A DNA stretch of 64,000 bases from Cymodocea nodosa. Lineage: Eukaryota > Streptophyta > Magnoliopsida > Alismatales > Cymodoceaceae. The notes below the pieces were generated by a model that saw only the letters and a program-made list of their open reading frames with translations, was not told where the DNA came from and did not search any database. The stretch spans positions 8,315,501 through 8,379,500 of the forward strand of contig CM072339.1 of assembly GCA_036874045.1 (NCBI GenBank). Reading direction: 5' to 3'. Positions 36,577 through 48,706 of the stretch are shown in pieces. How positions within the stretch are numbered: the first letter of the stretch is position 1; the number at the start of each line of letters is the position of its first letter. The translations under genes and the position numbers were made by a program.

Positions 36577-38829
36577 AGAAAAACTTTTTCTTAGTACCCA
36601 ATGTTGTTGAGAACCAAGTTCATTAAACGCATATTTCTTCCTTTTGTTTAAAAATAGTTTAACATTATCATTTATATTCTTATTAGTTGTAAGTACTATT
36701 GATTTATCATTAGCTTCATACTCACATATAGCATTATTGCTTTTACAATCATTCTTTTTGTTTTCAGATGTAGTATAATCAAGACCAAACCGATTTTTAT
36801 CGGATGTTAATTTATTTCGGTCATGCTCATACATTTCAGTAATCATACTTAGATTTTGTACTTGTATTAACATTTTTCGCACATACAAAATCTTTTTCTG
36901 CACAAGAATTTTTAGTTTTATCACATGCAGAATGAGTAGTTGGTCTAATACCAGTGTATTGAATTACATGCTTAGGTTTTTGAATTTTCAGTTTACTACA
37001 ATTGTTTGAAATTTTAGAAACATTAGAAACTGAATTTCCAAAACAAGAAACAAGATTTTTAGAAACATTTATAGTCATGTTAGAAGTACAATTTGACAAA
37101 TCACATTGATTTATATTATTACTATATGATTCATCCCTTAAAGTACCTACTTCTACATATTTATTACCTTGTTTCATAATAAAAGGAATTTTAGTCTTAT
37201 ATTTACTTGAACTGCAACTAATAAATCCTTTATTGGCTTGAGATTCAGGATATTCAGGATAATTAAATCCTAAGCCAAATTTATAAGACACCGTAGGGGT
37301 ATTAGTTAGTTTGTCTAACTTAGTTTGACTTAAATTTCATTTCTCAATGGTAGAATTTAAATCTTGCTCTCTTAGTTTTAATTTATCTATCTCTAATTCA
37401 AGTTCATTTATATTGTTTCTCAACATTTCATTTTCAGATTCTATCTTTAATTTTTCAGCATTTATATTCTGTATTTGTTCATGCAAGATACATTCACTAA
37501 ATCTAAATTTTTGCAAATCTCTAGCATGATTTTCATTATTACATTTAAACTTTTCTAAAGTAGTAGGCAGGAAACAATTTTCTTCTTCTATAATGGATGA
37601 AGATTTTCTAATATTCTTATTTTCCAGTTTACATACTTTAAGTTTTTGTAATAATGCATGATAAGCACATAATAATTCATCAAAGTTGAAATCTGAATGA
37701 GTTTCAGGATCAGATATTACCTCAGACTCATCTGCCATGAAGCACACATGAGCAACGTCTTCTAACTCTTGTTCTCCTTCTGAATGTGAAGATTTTGATG
37801 TTGATTCCTCAAATTCAGACTCTTTAGACATGTCATCCCAAGTGACCTTCAAAGCCTTTTTCTTGTAAAACTTTTCTGAGTTTTCTGAGCCGTCTTCTTT
37901 TGATTTGTCCTACTATGCTTTTCATTTTTCCTCATAGGACAGTCTGGAGAAAGATGTCCAGGTTTCTTACAGTTGTAACATACGTACTTTCTGGATGAAG
38001 AATTCTTGTCATTCAATGATTTTGACGTTGAAGGTTTATCATTTTTGTTCCTTTGCTGTTTCCTAGCTTTCCATGCTTTCTTGAATTTCCTAGTCAGCAA
38101 AATCAAATCCTCGTCAGAATCAGTAGATATATAAGAATCTGAATTAATTTCGAAGGCTACTTCTTTCTTCATTTTTAGTTTGTTGTGACTTAGTGATTCA
38201 TTTTATTGAACTTCATAAGCTGTTAAATTTCCTATAAGTTCATTCATAGTATAAACATTTAAATCTCGTGATTCCTCAATTGATGTTACTTTCTGAGACC
38301 ATTTAGAACTTAGGGATCTAAGAATTTTCCTCACCAAATCCTTCTATTCAAAATTCTTTCCTAGACATTTTAAAGAGTTTATGATATCAAGAAATCTGGA
38401 AAACATCTCAGAAACATTTTCGTCTTCATGCATCTTAAAGAGTTCATACTTATGAATCAACATGTTTATTTTAGTCTATTTAACTTGAGAAGTATCTTCA
38501 TGTGAAACTTCTAATGCATGTCACACCTCATAAGAAGATTTATATGCCGACACTTTACTGAACTGTTCATAACTCAATGCACAAAATAAAATATTTAAGC
38601 CCTTAGCATTCAGAGTTTCATTTTCTTTTTCAGTAATTGTCCAAGTATTATAAGGAGTAGTTAACGGAATACATGGTTTAGAAATCATGAACCACAACTT
38701 ATGATCTATACTTTGAAGAAAAATAGTCATCCTATATTTCCAATATTCAAAATGTATTCCATCAAATAAAGGAAGACGATTAAAATTTTGGCCTTCATAT
38801 AAAGAAAAATTACCATTTCCAGTAGCCAT
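36577..38829 (-). pseudogene. Copia Sirevirus-type gag with coiled coil, element C
   Basis: It starts MATGNGNFSLYEGQNFN. Gag domain with FEYWKYRMTIFLQSIDHKLW, then zinc knuckle CYNCKKPGHLSPDC (about 37983-37942), then a long Glu/Lys/Leu coiled coil (about 37700-37340) and a Ser/Asn/Lys-rich tail. The extended coiled-coil gag is a Sirevirus trait and is lacking in D. Stops at about 38521 (TGA where D has TGG), 38480, 38345, 38203 and 37337. Single-base frameshifts lie near 37874 and about 36860. It ends at TAA 36574-36576, just upstream of protease; the same stop is present in B at 8007. Confidence 0.85.
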
Positions 38830-39014
38830 CTTACCTTAGATTTTTCAACTTATTTAATTTTAAACAGTCTAAAACTTTAAAACAACTTGAGCCTTAAATC
38901 AAGAAAGTTAAATGTATGCTCAGATATTAATTTCTGTTTAAAAACAAGGAAGGTAGAATAAGCAATGATATTAAATAAGTTGGTATCGATTTTATATCAA
39001 AGATTATTAACAAA

Positions 39015-39026
39015 GCTCTGATACCA
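39015..39026 (-). promoter_or_regulatory. tRNA-iMet primer-binding site, element C
   Basis: On the - strand it reads TGGTATCAGAGC, two bases inside the 5' LTR. The 185 bp between it and the gag start is leader with no ORF of note. Confidence 0.9.
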
Positions 39027-39028
39027 CT

Positions 39029-40766
39029 TGTAGGATGGTATGGCTACACAAGAGGGGGGTGAATTGTGTATTTTTAATATTTTCTAAAATATAATTGAAA
39101 CTTTAAAACTCAAAAATAAGTCGAGACATTGTTTTCATAAAATCATTTTTATTCAAGGTTTCAATTACAATATACAATTCAATTCTCCTTAGAAATTGTA
39201 GATGCAATTATAACTTGATACCATGTATCATTTAAACAATTTCATAAACACAAACAGAGAAAACTAATTTACAGAATTTAAAACATTTCTCCCTATTTGA
39301 GATCTTTCTTCTTCTTCTTCTTCTTCTTCAGCAATTCTTCAAGGATGAATATCTTGTCTTTCTCTGCTTCACCGAATTTGCTTTCTTCTAATACTTCAAA
39401 TCTTCAGCGACATAAATCTGACCTTTTCTACTTCACTGAATTTTCTTCCACTTGAGAGATTTTCCCCAAAGAGGTGTTTTTGATCCCTGAAAAAGATTTT
39501 TCTTTTGGTTTGCAGGGATGATTTGATCCTTGAAAAGATTTTTCTTTTTGTGTGCAAGGATAATTTGATCAACGAGAATTCTATGCTTTTTATATTGTAT
39601 CTTCATTTCATGCATATCTTTCACGTTTAACCACTACCAGTTTTCCACTTCTCCACGTCTTTTCTTTTTCCTTCATCGAAACACAGACGTTCTAACCCAC
39701 GTTTATATTTTGAATTTTCTTTAATCATCAATCCTGGATCTCTGAAAAATTTCCTGCAAAATAAACTTTCTCGTCCAAAAATTTTTCATCAATGTAATAA
39801 GAAGTCGTTACTTTAATGTTAATTAAACGAGTAACATAAGTATATATATATAACTTAACGTTTCTAACTTAACGAGTTCCTCATGTGCCATTTCACGTGA
39901 CAAGTACTGTAGCTAACTCAACAAACTAAGTCTGTGGTGTTATGCTAACTCAACGAACCAACTTAACCTTTCTTTTGAAAGGTTAAACGATAACTCACCG
40001 AAAATAGTTTAAGTTTCAGATAGTTATAGATGTAAGTCACCGAAAAACTCTTTATATTATAAAACTAGTGAGACACGTGTCAAGACCTGAAAACATGACT
40101 TAAGTTACCTTTTAGATAGTTACGACTGTAAGTCTCTGAAAAAAACTTTAACTCACCGATTCAGTAATAAACAAATGTTTTTATAATAAGAATTTTACCA
40201 CGTGCAAAAATAACAACTTAAGTTTATAACGCTAACCTAACGCGTTGTCTTAGTGTTTAATATAGCAACTTAACACTTTTAGTTATGTTAACTTAACGAG
40301 TTAAACATGTGCACCTCATGTGATACAATACAACATTCGTAACTTATAATGTCACCACGTGTATAACACTAACTTAACGAGTTCGTCTCTTCTTTTACTC
40401 ACTAACTTAACGAGTTATCACGTGACCTATTTTAACCTTTAAGCCTCTAACTTAACGAATTCTCACGTGACCTCTATACAAACAAAACTCTAACTTAATG
40501 AGTTGTCTAAACGTGCACTGTTTATGATACAGAAGATATAACTTTAAAACATATCATGCTTTTCAATAAAAACACACGTTAACTTAACATTTAGTTAAAT
40601 GAGAAATTAATGCAACGAAATGACTAGTTATTAATTTCAGGTCCAATACAGACAAGTATTTATATTAGTAAGCTTTTTCAGTATTAATTGATGATTTTAA
40701 TTTCTTTTCACAAGCAATAGTAATTGAGCAAATATGATTATTTTCATTCAGCACACATCATCAAAA
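39029..40766 (-). repeat. 5' LTR of element C
   Basis: Collinear with the 3' LTR (27321-29070), with scattered substitutions and small indels. Its inner end is CATCCTACA next to the primer-binding site. Its outer end stops around 40766 in an A-run and lacks the final AATACTCAACA seen in the 3' LTR. The same palindrome/CACGTG array is at 39880-40520. Confidence 0.9.
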
Positions 40767-40798
40767 AAAAAATAACTGTATTAATAGTTATTAATTTT

Positions 40799-41957
40799 CT
40801 ATATTAATTTTGTTTTGATGATATATGCTTTATTAATGTTTTTAAATAAGTCTAAATAATATTCTCTAAGTATAATAGTTAATAGATTATCGAAAAGTTT
40901 TATTTTTATGTCGGATAAGTTAAATATTTCCGAAGAGTTAGATTTTCGATTGTTAAACTTTTAGTTAGATAACCGTTCAAGTTTTTGTCGAATAGTTTAT
41001 GTTAAAAACTCGTATAGTTAAGTTATTTGCACGTGTGTTTTTAAGTTTTAAGTTATCACGTGTTTTCCATGTGCGTTCGATAATGAAAATCGAATAGTTA
41101 GATAACTGTTCGAGTTTTTATACGCATGGATAGATAACTATTCAAGTTTTATAAAATGACTAACGAACAGATAAGTTTGTTATGTTTAGTCACGTGTTTT
41201 GCAAGTGCAAAAGCTCGAAGAGTTACAGATAAGTGTTCGAGTTTTTACAGAACTTAAAGGATAAGTGTTCGACTAAATTGAAGACTTAGAAGATATTCCA
41301 CAAGACTCCAGGAAGATAAAAGTCTCGATGAATCTACGAGTGGAGATCGTGAAAATTCAAAATGATAGTGTAGAAAGTGGAAAATCAAAAAGATAGTAAT
41401 TTGGATTAAAGAAAAAATTAGTACGTGGATTATGGATTATGGATTAAGTGGATGAACATGCTTAACGTGAAAGACAACATAGTTCGACTACTAATAGAGA
41501 GTCTGAATATTCAATCTGGATCCCTAACTAAAAAGTCAGGTTTGAATATTCATATTCTGAAAAATTCTCCAACATCAAAAGAAGTTCGAAATTCTAAGCA
41601 ATTTCAGAAAAGGAGTTGCAAATGCAAGAAGTCTAGAAATTCGACAACTAGAGAAGAAGAGATACAGAAGCTGAGCAAAGAGAAAGAAAGAAGCTGTGTG
41701 CATAAAGATCAGATTTTATACAATTCAAAATTAGTTTTAAATAAGAGCTTTGTTTTTCTATTTGAATTGTATATCAAACATTACTGTATCAAAACCTTCA
41801 AGAAGGGAATTGATCTGAAAAGATATTGTAAATTCTATCTTTAAATAAAAGAATAGAATTTCATTTACGAGTGTTTTTGTGCTCTTGTTTTATCCACTAG
41901 TATTTAATTATTAAAGACACAATTCACCCCTCCTCTTGTGATATAGATGATCCTACA
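40799..41957 (+). repeat. 3' LTR of element D
   Basis: Collinear with 15767-16989. The first seven bases differ from the 5' copy and no polypurine tract precedes it, so the 40767-40798 junction is the scar of a deletion. It ends GATCCTACA followed by the target duplication CATGA. It lacks about 50 bp corresponding to 16490-16540. Confidence 0.88.
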
Positions 41958-43228
41958 CATGAGTAGTGCACATTTAGACAACTCGTTAAGTTAGAGTTTT
42001 ATTCGTATAGAGGTCACGTGAGAACTCGTTAAGTTAGTGAGTAAAAGAAGAGACGAACTCATTAAGTTAGTGTTGTACACATGATGAAATTAAAGGTTAC
42101 GAATGTTATATTGTATCACATGAGTTGCACATGTTTAACTCATTAAGTTAACATAATTACACGCGTTGAGTTGCTATATTGAACACTAAGTCAACGCATT
42201 AGGTTAGCATTATAAACTTAAGTTGTTATTATTGCACGTTGTAAAATTCTTATTATAAAAACATTTGTTTATTACTAGTTCATTGAGTTATCTGTAACAC
42301 AACGAAGTTGGTTCGTTGAGTTATCATAACACCACGAAGCTTGTTCATTGAGTTAGTGTAACACCACGAACTTAGTTCATTAAGTTAGCTACAGTACTTG
42401 TCACGTGAGTTGGCACATTAGGAACTCGTTAAGTTAGAAAAGTTAAGTTATATATCTACTTGTGTTACTCATTTAGTTAACATTAAAGTAACGACTTCTT
42501 ATTACATTTGATGAAAAATTTTGGACGAGAAAGTTTATTTTGTAGGAAATTTTTTAGAGATCTAGGATTGATGATTAAAGAAAATTTGAAATGTAAACGT
42601 TGTTCAAAACGTGTGTATTTCGATGAAGGAAAAAGAAAAGACGTGAAGAAGTGGAAAATTAGTAGTGATTAAATGTAGAGGATATGCATGAAATGAAGAT
42701 ACAGTATAAAAGGCATAGAATTCTCAGGGATCAATTATCCCTACACACCAAACGAAATATCTTTTCAGGGATCAAAAACACCTTTCGGGGAAAAGCTCTT
42801 AGTTGGAAGAAAATTTAGTGAAGTAGAAAAGGTTAGATTTATGTCATTGAAGATCTGAAGTATCAGGAGAAAGTAAATTCGATGAAGTAGAGAAAGACAA
42901 GATATTCGTCACTAAAGAATTACTAAAGAAGAAAAAAGAAAAAGAAGAAGAAGAAAAATCTCAAACAAGAAGAAATATTTTAAATTCCGCAAATTAGTTT
43001 CCTCTATTTGTAGTTATGAAATTATATAGATGAAACATGGTATCGATATATAATTGCATCTACAATTTCTAAGGAGAATTAAATTGTATATTGTAATTGA
43101 AACCTTGAATGAAAATGATTTTATGAAAATAATGTCTTGACTTGTTTTTAATATTGAAGTTTCAATTATAATCAAAAATGCTGAAAAATACAATTCACCC
43201 CTCTCTTGTGTAGCTATACGATCCTACA
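41958..43228 (+). repeat. 3' LTR of element B, second part
   Basis: It resumes the B LTR exactly after D: CATGA (41958-41962) and then GTAGTGCAC, collinear with the C LTR. It holds the palindromic AACTCGTTAAGTTA array, including the 104-bp shared module (42137-42239). It ends GATCCTACA at 43228. Together with 15497-15766 it makes a complete LTR of about 1.5 kb. Confidence 0.88.
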
Positions 43229-43857
43229 AATGTTTTAAACAATAATGTATTTATCACATGCAAAGATAATAACTTTAAGTTTATAATGCTAACATAACGC
43301 ATTGCCTTAATGTTCAATATAGCAACTTAACATATGTAGTTATATTAACTTAATAAGTTAAACATGTGCAACTCACGTAATATAATATAATATTCGTAAA
43401 CTTTAAATTTACTACATACATAATACTAACTTAACAATTTTGTTCCTTCAACTTAACGTTTTGTTCACTAACTCAATGAATTTTTACGTAACCTATTTTT
43501 ACCTTTAAGCCTATAATTCAACAAATTCTCGCGTGACATTTTTACAAACAAAGCACTAACTCAATGAGTTGTCTTAACATACACTATACATGATATAGAA
43601 ATGTAACTTTAAAATATATCATACTTTTCAATAAAAATACACGTTAACTTAACATTTAATTAAATGAAAAGTTAGTACAACTTAACGACTAGTTATTTAA
43701 CTTAACATAATTTCAAATCCATTATAGACAATTATATATATTATTAAACTTTTTCTTTATTAATTGATGTTCTTAATTTACTTTTACAAATAATAGTAAT
43801 TAATTAAATATGATTACTTTCATTGTGTACATATCATCAAAGTATAATACTCAATAA
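43229..43857 (-). repeat. Inverted partial Sirevirus-type LTR
   Basis: On the - strand it matches the first 600 bp or so of the C-type LTR, starting TATTGAGTATTATACTTTG at 43857. It is more diverged than C, so probably older. It abuts the 3' end of B's LTR head-to-head. Confidence 0.75.
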
Positions 43858-44058
43858 GTCTTTTCTCTTATCAAAAAACTTTGCATTAAAATTTGATAGC
43901 TTAGTTTTCCTACTCTTTTTTTACACTTTGTTTAGTTTGAATTTAACAAGAGACTCTCTAGCAGTTTCTGCTAGTGGAATTTTAGAATTCCTTATGGTTA
44001 AACACCAAGTTTTAATAGAAATATCTCCTTTTGTCTTTATTAGAATTCATGTCTTTAA

Positions 44059-44061
<3 letters not shown>
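43858..44061. other. Short unassigned stretch
   Basis: Follows the inverted LTR. The first 25 bases may be a worn polypurine tract (- strand). Nothing else recognised. Confidence 0.4.

Positions 44062-44131
<70 letters not shown>
44062..44131 (+). repeat. (CT)n microsatellite
   Basis: About 35 uninterrupted CT units. Apparent Ser-Leu or Glu-Arg repeat ORFs through it are artefacts of the dinucleotide. Confidence 0.98.
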
Positions 44132-44134
<3 letters not shown>

Positions 44135-46100
44135 TTTTCCATTGTAATGAAAGATTTTTACTTTAAAGGAGGGTTTTGATTTCCCAAATACTGCAGCCAT
44201 ATTTTCATTAAGAACTCCGTAACAATTACTTACCATTCAGGAATCGTTTGCTGTAAGCTTCTAAGTTACTTTATCTAGACCTACAACAAGATATCCAAAT
44301 TTTCAAATCCCAGAAAACGAGACGAAGAGTATGTAAGCCATGTATCAAATAATACCATCTGTTGTTGGGTGCAAAAGGTTGGCAGGAGGTAGACAATGTT
44401 GGCTGAAAAGAAGCTTTCGTTCAATCTTAAAGAGGAAGGTACGCTGGGAAGGGAAGTGTGCATGAACAAACAAGATCGGGTGTGAAATCGGCGAAAAATG
44501 GCATGCGGTGACATTGCACAAATCGTCAAAGATACCACACAAATTAATGAATAAGGAGGTATCTATCGTATTCGCTGGGACGTACCCCCGCACCAACACG
44601 AGAAATCGGTAGACAGAAGACACAACTTTGAAGGTTTGAACCATTCAACAGCTCCGCCGTTGCCTTCCTTCTCATTCTACCTCTTAAATGACAGCAGAAA
44701 GAAGCCGTACCTGTGATCCCTTGGTCTTCCTTCTCGCGGAAACCGTAAGTTAAGAAACTTACTTGTTAATAATTTACAATTGTCTTTACCAAAAAGAATT
44801 ATTTATGTTGTGGCCAGAAAAGACAAACGAAGATCGATGGTCCTTGCCGTGCGCACTGGAAGTCCACCTCCGAATCACACCCACAACTTCCATCCGCGAA
44901 CGAAAATCGATGGTCCTTGCCGTTTCTAAGAAAGATCCCTCCACCGTCTTCAGTCTTTCTCCGATTTAAAATATTTCACGATTTACGAATGTTGTGTCGT
45001 CCTTTTACTCCAAGTAAATTTAGTAAGGTCATCGACTGTACTTTTCATCTTTTTATCTATCTGTAACAGTGAAATCTTTGGCAAATTCCAGCCACTAATT
45101 TTTAAAAGAACATAACTTAGATTAAGTTGCAATTTCAATTGGTAGTAGTTTGTACCTATATATATATATATGAACTAACTGATTGAAAAATTTTCACGAG
45201 CACTTCAACTTATCCTTTTCCGTAAATTTTATGACCGCAATGGAAACCCCACTCCACTAACTGCTGAAACTTAAATCATATTTCTCTCTCTGCGCTAATC
45301 GTCTCCTTTTCTTAATTAATAATTAACATATAGTGACTGGCTTAGTCAAGCTCGTGAATAAGGTCGATATTGCAAGATCAGAAGAGAAGGTAGAAGTTGG
45401 ATCGATTGTTCTCCACTGACCCGGGCAATCCCGTCAAGGACGTCGGTGAACAAATCTAAGCCACATACCGCTATTCCTATTTAATGGTTTAATTTGAATT
45501 ACGACAAGTTCAACGTAGTAAAAGCAGCAGCAGTTTGATTTATACTTGGTCTGTAGATGTTCACATTTAGCATATTCGATAGCTCTATTGATTTAAGCTC
45601 GAATCATGCATGTGTGGGGCACACTTGACTCTTGAGGCGTTTGTCAGCGTTTCTAAATTTATTTCATTGGTTCTTGCTGCGGATGATAGGTTTTTCTTCT
45701 TCTTTTTTCAATTTCTGGCGACGGTACTGTTTTGCCATTTTCAAGTGTCATATTTTAAAGAAGACTTGTTTAACTAACTGTGCTTATTGCGATTGATCTC
45801 ACCGGCTATATTGTTAGTAGTAGCAAGATCTAGATAATCTCCATTGATTCCACACACTTTCATATCACAATTGACCATATTCTCGAGCAATTTCAATATT
45901 TGAATGGTTCTTTGTATTATAAAATTTGTGTGGGATGGATCGGTACGTCTACTATTATATTCCACCGTCACGAAGAGAAGCGGTGTCGCTCTCGCTGGCA
46001 GTCGGAATGTGTCAAGATGCAGCAACGATCGGGTTCTCTGCACCAACACCATGAATTAATCAACCCTGCCATAGTCAAGGCCTGCGGCTTAATTGCAGCG
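44132..46100. other. Low-copy intergenic DNA, no gene recognised
   Basis: More balanced base composition than the retroelements. Open stretches on both strands (such as 44345-44644 and 45774-46052, - strand) show no recognisable domain. There is a small direct repeat with the word AATCGATGGTCCTTGCCGT at about 44905 and a near copy at about 44833. An AT microsatellite lies near 45162-45172. It may hold remnants of old genes or distant regulatory DNA. Confidence 0.4.
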
Positions 46101-46126
46101 CTTTATTTTCCCTCTGTAAACTCCCT

Positions 46127-46617
46127 TTGACCAAGAAAATGAATTAAGCAGGTAATTATTATTATTTTATCTTGTTAAATGTTCAAACGAGGACTTAGCG
46201 TAGGTTAACCTATGGATAGATAATCTTTAATCCGTTAAACTTAAAAAATAAGGATAAATATACCGTTTACAATACCGAGATTATCAATCAACATCTGAAG
46301 GGTTGGCTGATCGGCTGGTGCACTCCATTTGGGCCACACGATTACTTGTGGAGCGACGATCCTCGAGGTTGAAGAAGTAAGCAGAGATAAAATTAATAAA
46401 CAAACCGCAACGCCGAATGGCAGCACGACCGTAATGGTATCCTTCGTCAGGTCATTAATCGGTATAATTAGACGTATTCGATATGGCACGTCAGCGGGGC
46501 AGAGAGTACCTGTGGTCAACATACGGGGCGGACGATGGACACGTGTCGGGAGAATCATTCTGGAGCCCGACCCCTTGGTCGCTGAAGGGGCATGTGTGCG
46601 GGTTTGAAACTTTGACC
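46127..46617 (+). promoter_or_regulatory. Upstream region of the WRKY gene: W-boxes and an ABRE/G-box
   Basis: Three W-box hexamers (WRKY-factor sites) lie 0.65-1.2 kb before the start codon: TTGACC at 46127-46132, its complement GGTCAA at 46514-46519, and TTGACC at 46612-46617. ACACGTGTC, an abscisic-acid-response or G-box-type site, lies at 46539-46547. This fits auto- or cross-regulation by WRKY factors, which is common for WRKY promoters, but it is inferred from motifs only. A long open stretch on the - strand (46241-46666) looks like chance coding in GC-richer DNA. Confidence 0.5.
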
Positions 46618-47194
46618 AACCCTCTAACATTCGGTCCACTGTTTTCCCCGTTGCCGCATCAGTCAAATATTGTGTCTATGTTTTCTTGATATACTACTTG
46701 AATCGACTAAATGAACAAACTAATTATTCTACTATGGTCACAAGAATTAATTTTCATCGATTTTGCAATTGTTTGGGCCGGTTTTTACATTTCTAAATAA
46801 AAAATCATTGTTTTAGTAAAAATTTGAACGGTTCATGAAAGTGACATGAGTAGAATATTGCATAGTTGGAATAATAATTTTATATTTTCATATCTAGACC
46901 ATAAAATTTATATTTTACTAATTACTTGGGTGAAGTGTATGAATGGAAGCTACCTTCGGCTTTATCTTCCTCGGCCTGATCAATAAGTGGTCTTCCCTTT
47001 AAACTTTCCAGCCCTACTTGCATCACAAAATCCCTACATACCTTTCCCATGCCTCATATAATCTCTTATTATTCTTCACATCTCCTAGTCAGCTCTATCT
47101 TCAAACAACCCTTTTTCTCGTTATTAATCGATCTTCTTCTGCCTTTTCCTCCTCTCCTCCTCCTTCTCCTCCTCCTCCCCGTCTTTCTTCTTCT

Positions 47195-47202
47195 TATATA
47201 AA
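47195..47202 (+). promoter_or_regulatory. TATA box of the WRKY gene
   Basis: TATATAAA, 84 bp before the start codon and directly after a long C/T-rich tract (47095-47190) like the pyrimidine patches of plant core promoters. Transcription would start near 47225-47235, giving a leader of 50-60 nt. Confidence 0.7.
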
Positions 47203-47285
47203 GTGTAGTGTGGTGGTGTTTGTACTTCACTCACCCGTCAACCAGCTTGTCTTCTTTGCACTCCATCTCTACTGCTCCCATACTT

Positions 47286-48706
47286 ATGTCTGAGAAGCGG
47301 GAATTCTACCACTACGACCACCACCAGCAGACAAAGCATCCAATAGTTCTTGAAGACCCTTTCCGCTTGGCATCCCAGCAGTGGCCTCCAGAATTCTCCA
47401 AGACGGCCGATCCACGAAGAACTTACCTCGACTTCCAGGAGTACTCGCATGTATCCGTCGACTACGAAGGCCAGCTGCTGGGCAAGGGATTCCATCTGTC
47501 GTCGGGGTCTTTCGACTCTGCCATCATCGACGAGGGGAAGGTTATGAACGAGATATTTCCTGCGGACGGTGCCACTGGTACGGGTTTTGTTGTCAATGGT
47601 GGTGATTGTAGTACTACTGCTGCTGTCCGTGGTGTAAGAGGAAGTGGGAGCGGTACGCCGGCACCACTGGATTCCCCTATCTCTTCTTCGTTGAACGAGG
47701 CAGCTGTCGAGGACGACGGAGGGAGGATGATAAAGCAAGAGGGGCAATGGCAGGGAAAGGAGTGCGAGGATGGGGATGAAAGGTCCAAGAAAGTGTAAGA
47801 GTACTGTTTGACTTCGGTTCTTGGTCTTCCTTTTCACACATAACACTCGTCTCATAGGTTATTAATCAGCTTCTTGCCCTTTATCCCACCGACCTTCCTT
47901 AGTGGACTTTAGGGTCTCATTCAAAATCCCTACTTCTTCTGGTACGAACTAGTTAAGATTGCTATTACTTGTTCGACTCTTTGTACCTCAAGTGTGTGTG
48001 TGTTGTCGTATGGGTCGATCAGTTGCCGTAATTATACTGCATCTAGACCAACAAGAGCGGCAAGTGATATTAATCTGTCAATGCATGATTCTCAGGTGTA
48101 AAGCGAAGAAGAAAGGGGAGAAACGCCAACGAGAGCCACGATTCGCCTTTGTCACAAAGAGTGAAGTCGATCATCTTGAGGACGGCTATCGGTGGAGGAA
48201 ATATGGCCAAAAAGCTGTCAAGAACAGTCCATACGCAAGGTGCGTGTGTATACATACATATGTACAACTATTAATTACAGCAATAAGATCCCTTTTTGTT
48301 TCTTGGTTCAAGAAGCTTGTGCCTCTAATTAATTATCAAGTTGACCAGAAGCTACTACCGCTGTACCACTCAGAAGTGCCCCGTCAAGAAGAGAGTGGAG
48401 AGATCATGCAAAGATCCGTCGACCGTAATCACAACCTACGAGGGCCAACACATCCACCACAGCCCAACCAATCTCCATCTGAACGGAAACGCCCTCCTCT
48501 CACCGATGCACACGCCTGGCTTCCATCCAGCCATGTTCGTGCATCCCAAAGATCATCTCCTTATTCCTCCCCTACAAAATGCCCTTGTGGACGCAAACCA
48601 TGGACTGTTCCCGCAAGACCCAGCAGCCGAGCAGCTTTTTCCCGCCGATGGTTATGGTCTCCTGCAGGACATCATTCCACCATTCATCCAGCCCAATGAG
48701 CCATGA
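47286..48706 (+). CDS. WRKY transcription factor, group IIc
   Basis: Three exons: 47286-47794, 48096-48239 and 48349-48706. Introns are 301 and 109 nt (GTAAGA..CAG and GTGCGT..CAG), and the joined length is 1,011 nt for 336 residues. ATG 47286 ([11 protein letters not shown]) is chosen because it follows the TATA box closely and earlier codons lie in the leader. A likely nuclear signal is [11 protein letters not shown] (172-182). The WRKY domain has WRKYGQK at 203-209 and a zinc finger C223-X4-C228-X23-H252-X-H254, the group IIc spacing. Intron 2 splits the Arg codon of the usual PYPR motif, the standard R-type position; here the motif is PYAR. The protein should act in the nucleus on TTGAC(C/T) sites in stress or development genes. 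It is closest in style to the WRKY8/28/71 type. All splice sites and frames are intact, so it is probably functional. Confidence 0.92.

Larger units (their letters stand above)
27321..40766 (-). mobile_element. Copia Sirevirus-type element C, nearly full length, nested in D
   Basis: Read on the - strand: 5' LTR (about 40766-39029), iMet primer-binding site (39026-39015), gag (38829-36577), protease-integrase-RT-RNase H (36573-33455), spacer, third ORF (31856-29598), polypurine tract, 3' LTR (29070-27321). About 13.4 kb, typical of Sireviruses, which also have a coiled-coil gag and an extra ORF after pol. It interrupts D's third ORF at 27320. The outer end of the 5' LTR is missing about 20 bases, so the expected target duplication (AAAAG at 27316-27320) cannot be matched. 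Confidence 0.9.
15767..41957 (+). mobile_element. Copia element D, nested inside the 3' LTR of B
   Basis: It is bounded by its own LTRs (15767-16989 and 40799-41957) and a perfect 5-bp duplication CATGA outside them. Both LTRs end in CCTACA; the 5' copy starts TGTTAGGAATTTTG. Internally: iMet primer-binding site, gag-pol (17079-21254), spacer, and a third ORF interrupted by a solo LTR (23633-25819) and by element C (27321 to about 40766). The span is about 26 kb, of which about 10.5 kb is D itself. The end of its third ORF and its 3' polypurine tract are missing next to C. Confidence 0.88.

Noticed and set aside
44012..44236. Glu-Arg or Ser-Leu repeat protein
   Set aside because: It is a translation of the (CT)n microsatellite.
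44281..44644. Two overlapping ORFs on the - strand in low-copy DNA
   Set aside because: No similarity I can name, no introns or promoter visible; kept as unassigned intergenic DNA.
46241..46666. 141-codon ORF on the - strand upstream of WRKY
   Set aside because: No domain and no splice or start support; it overlaps the promoter motifs of the WRKY gene.
47238..47855. Long ORF antisense to WRKY exon 1
   Set aside because: Shadow of the GC-rich sense exon; no recognisable protein.
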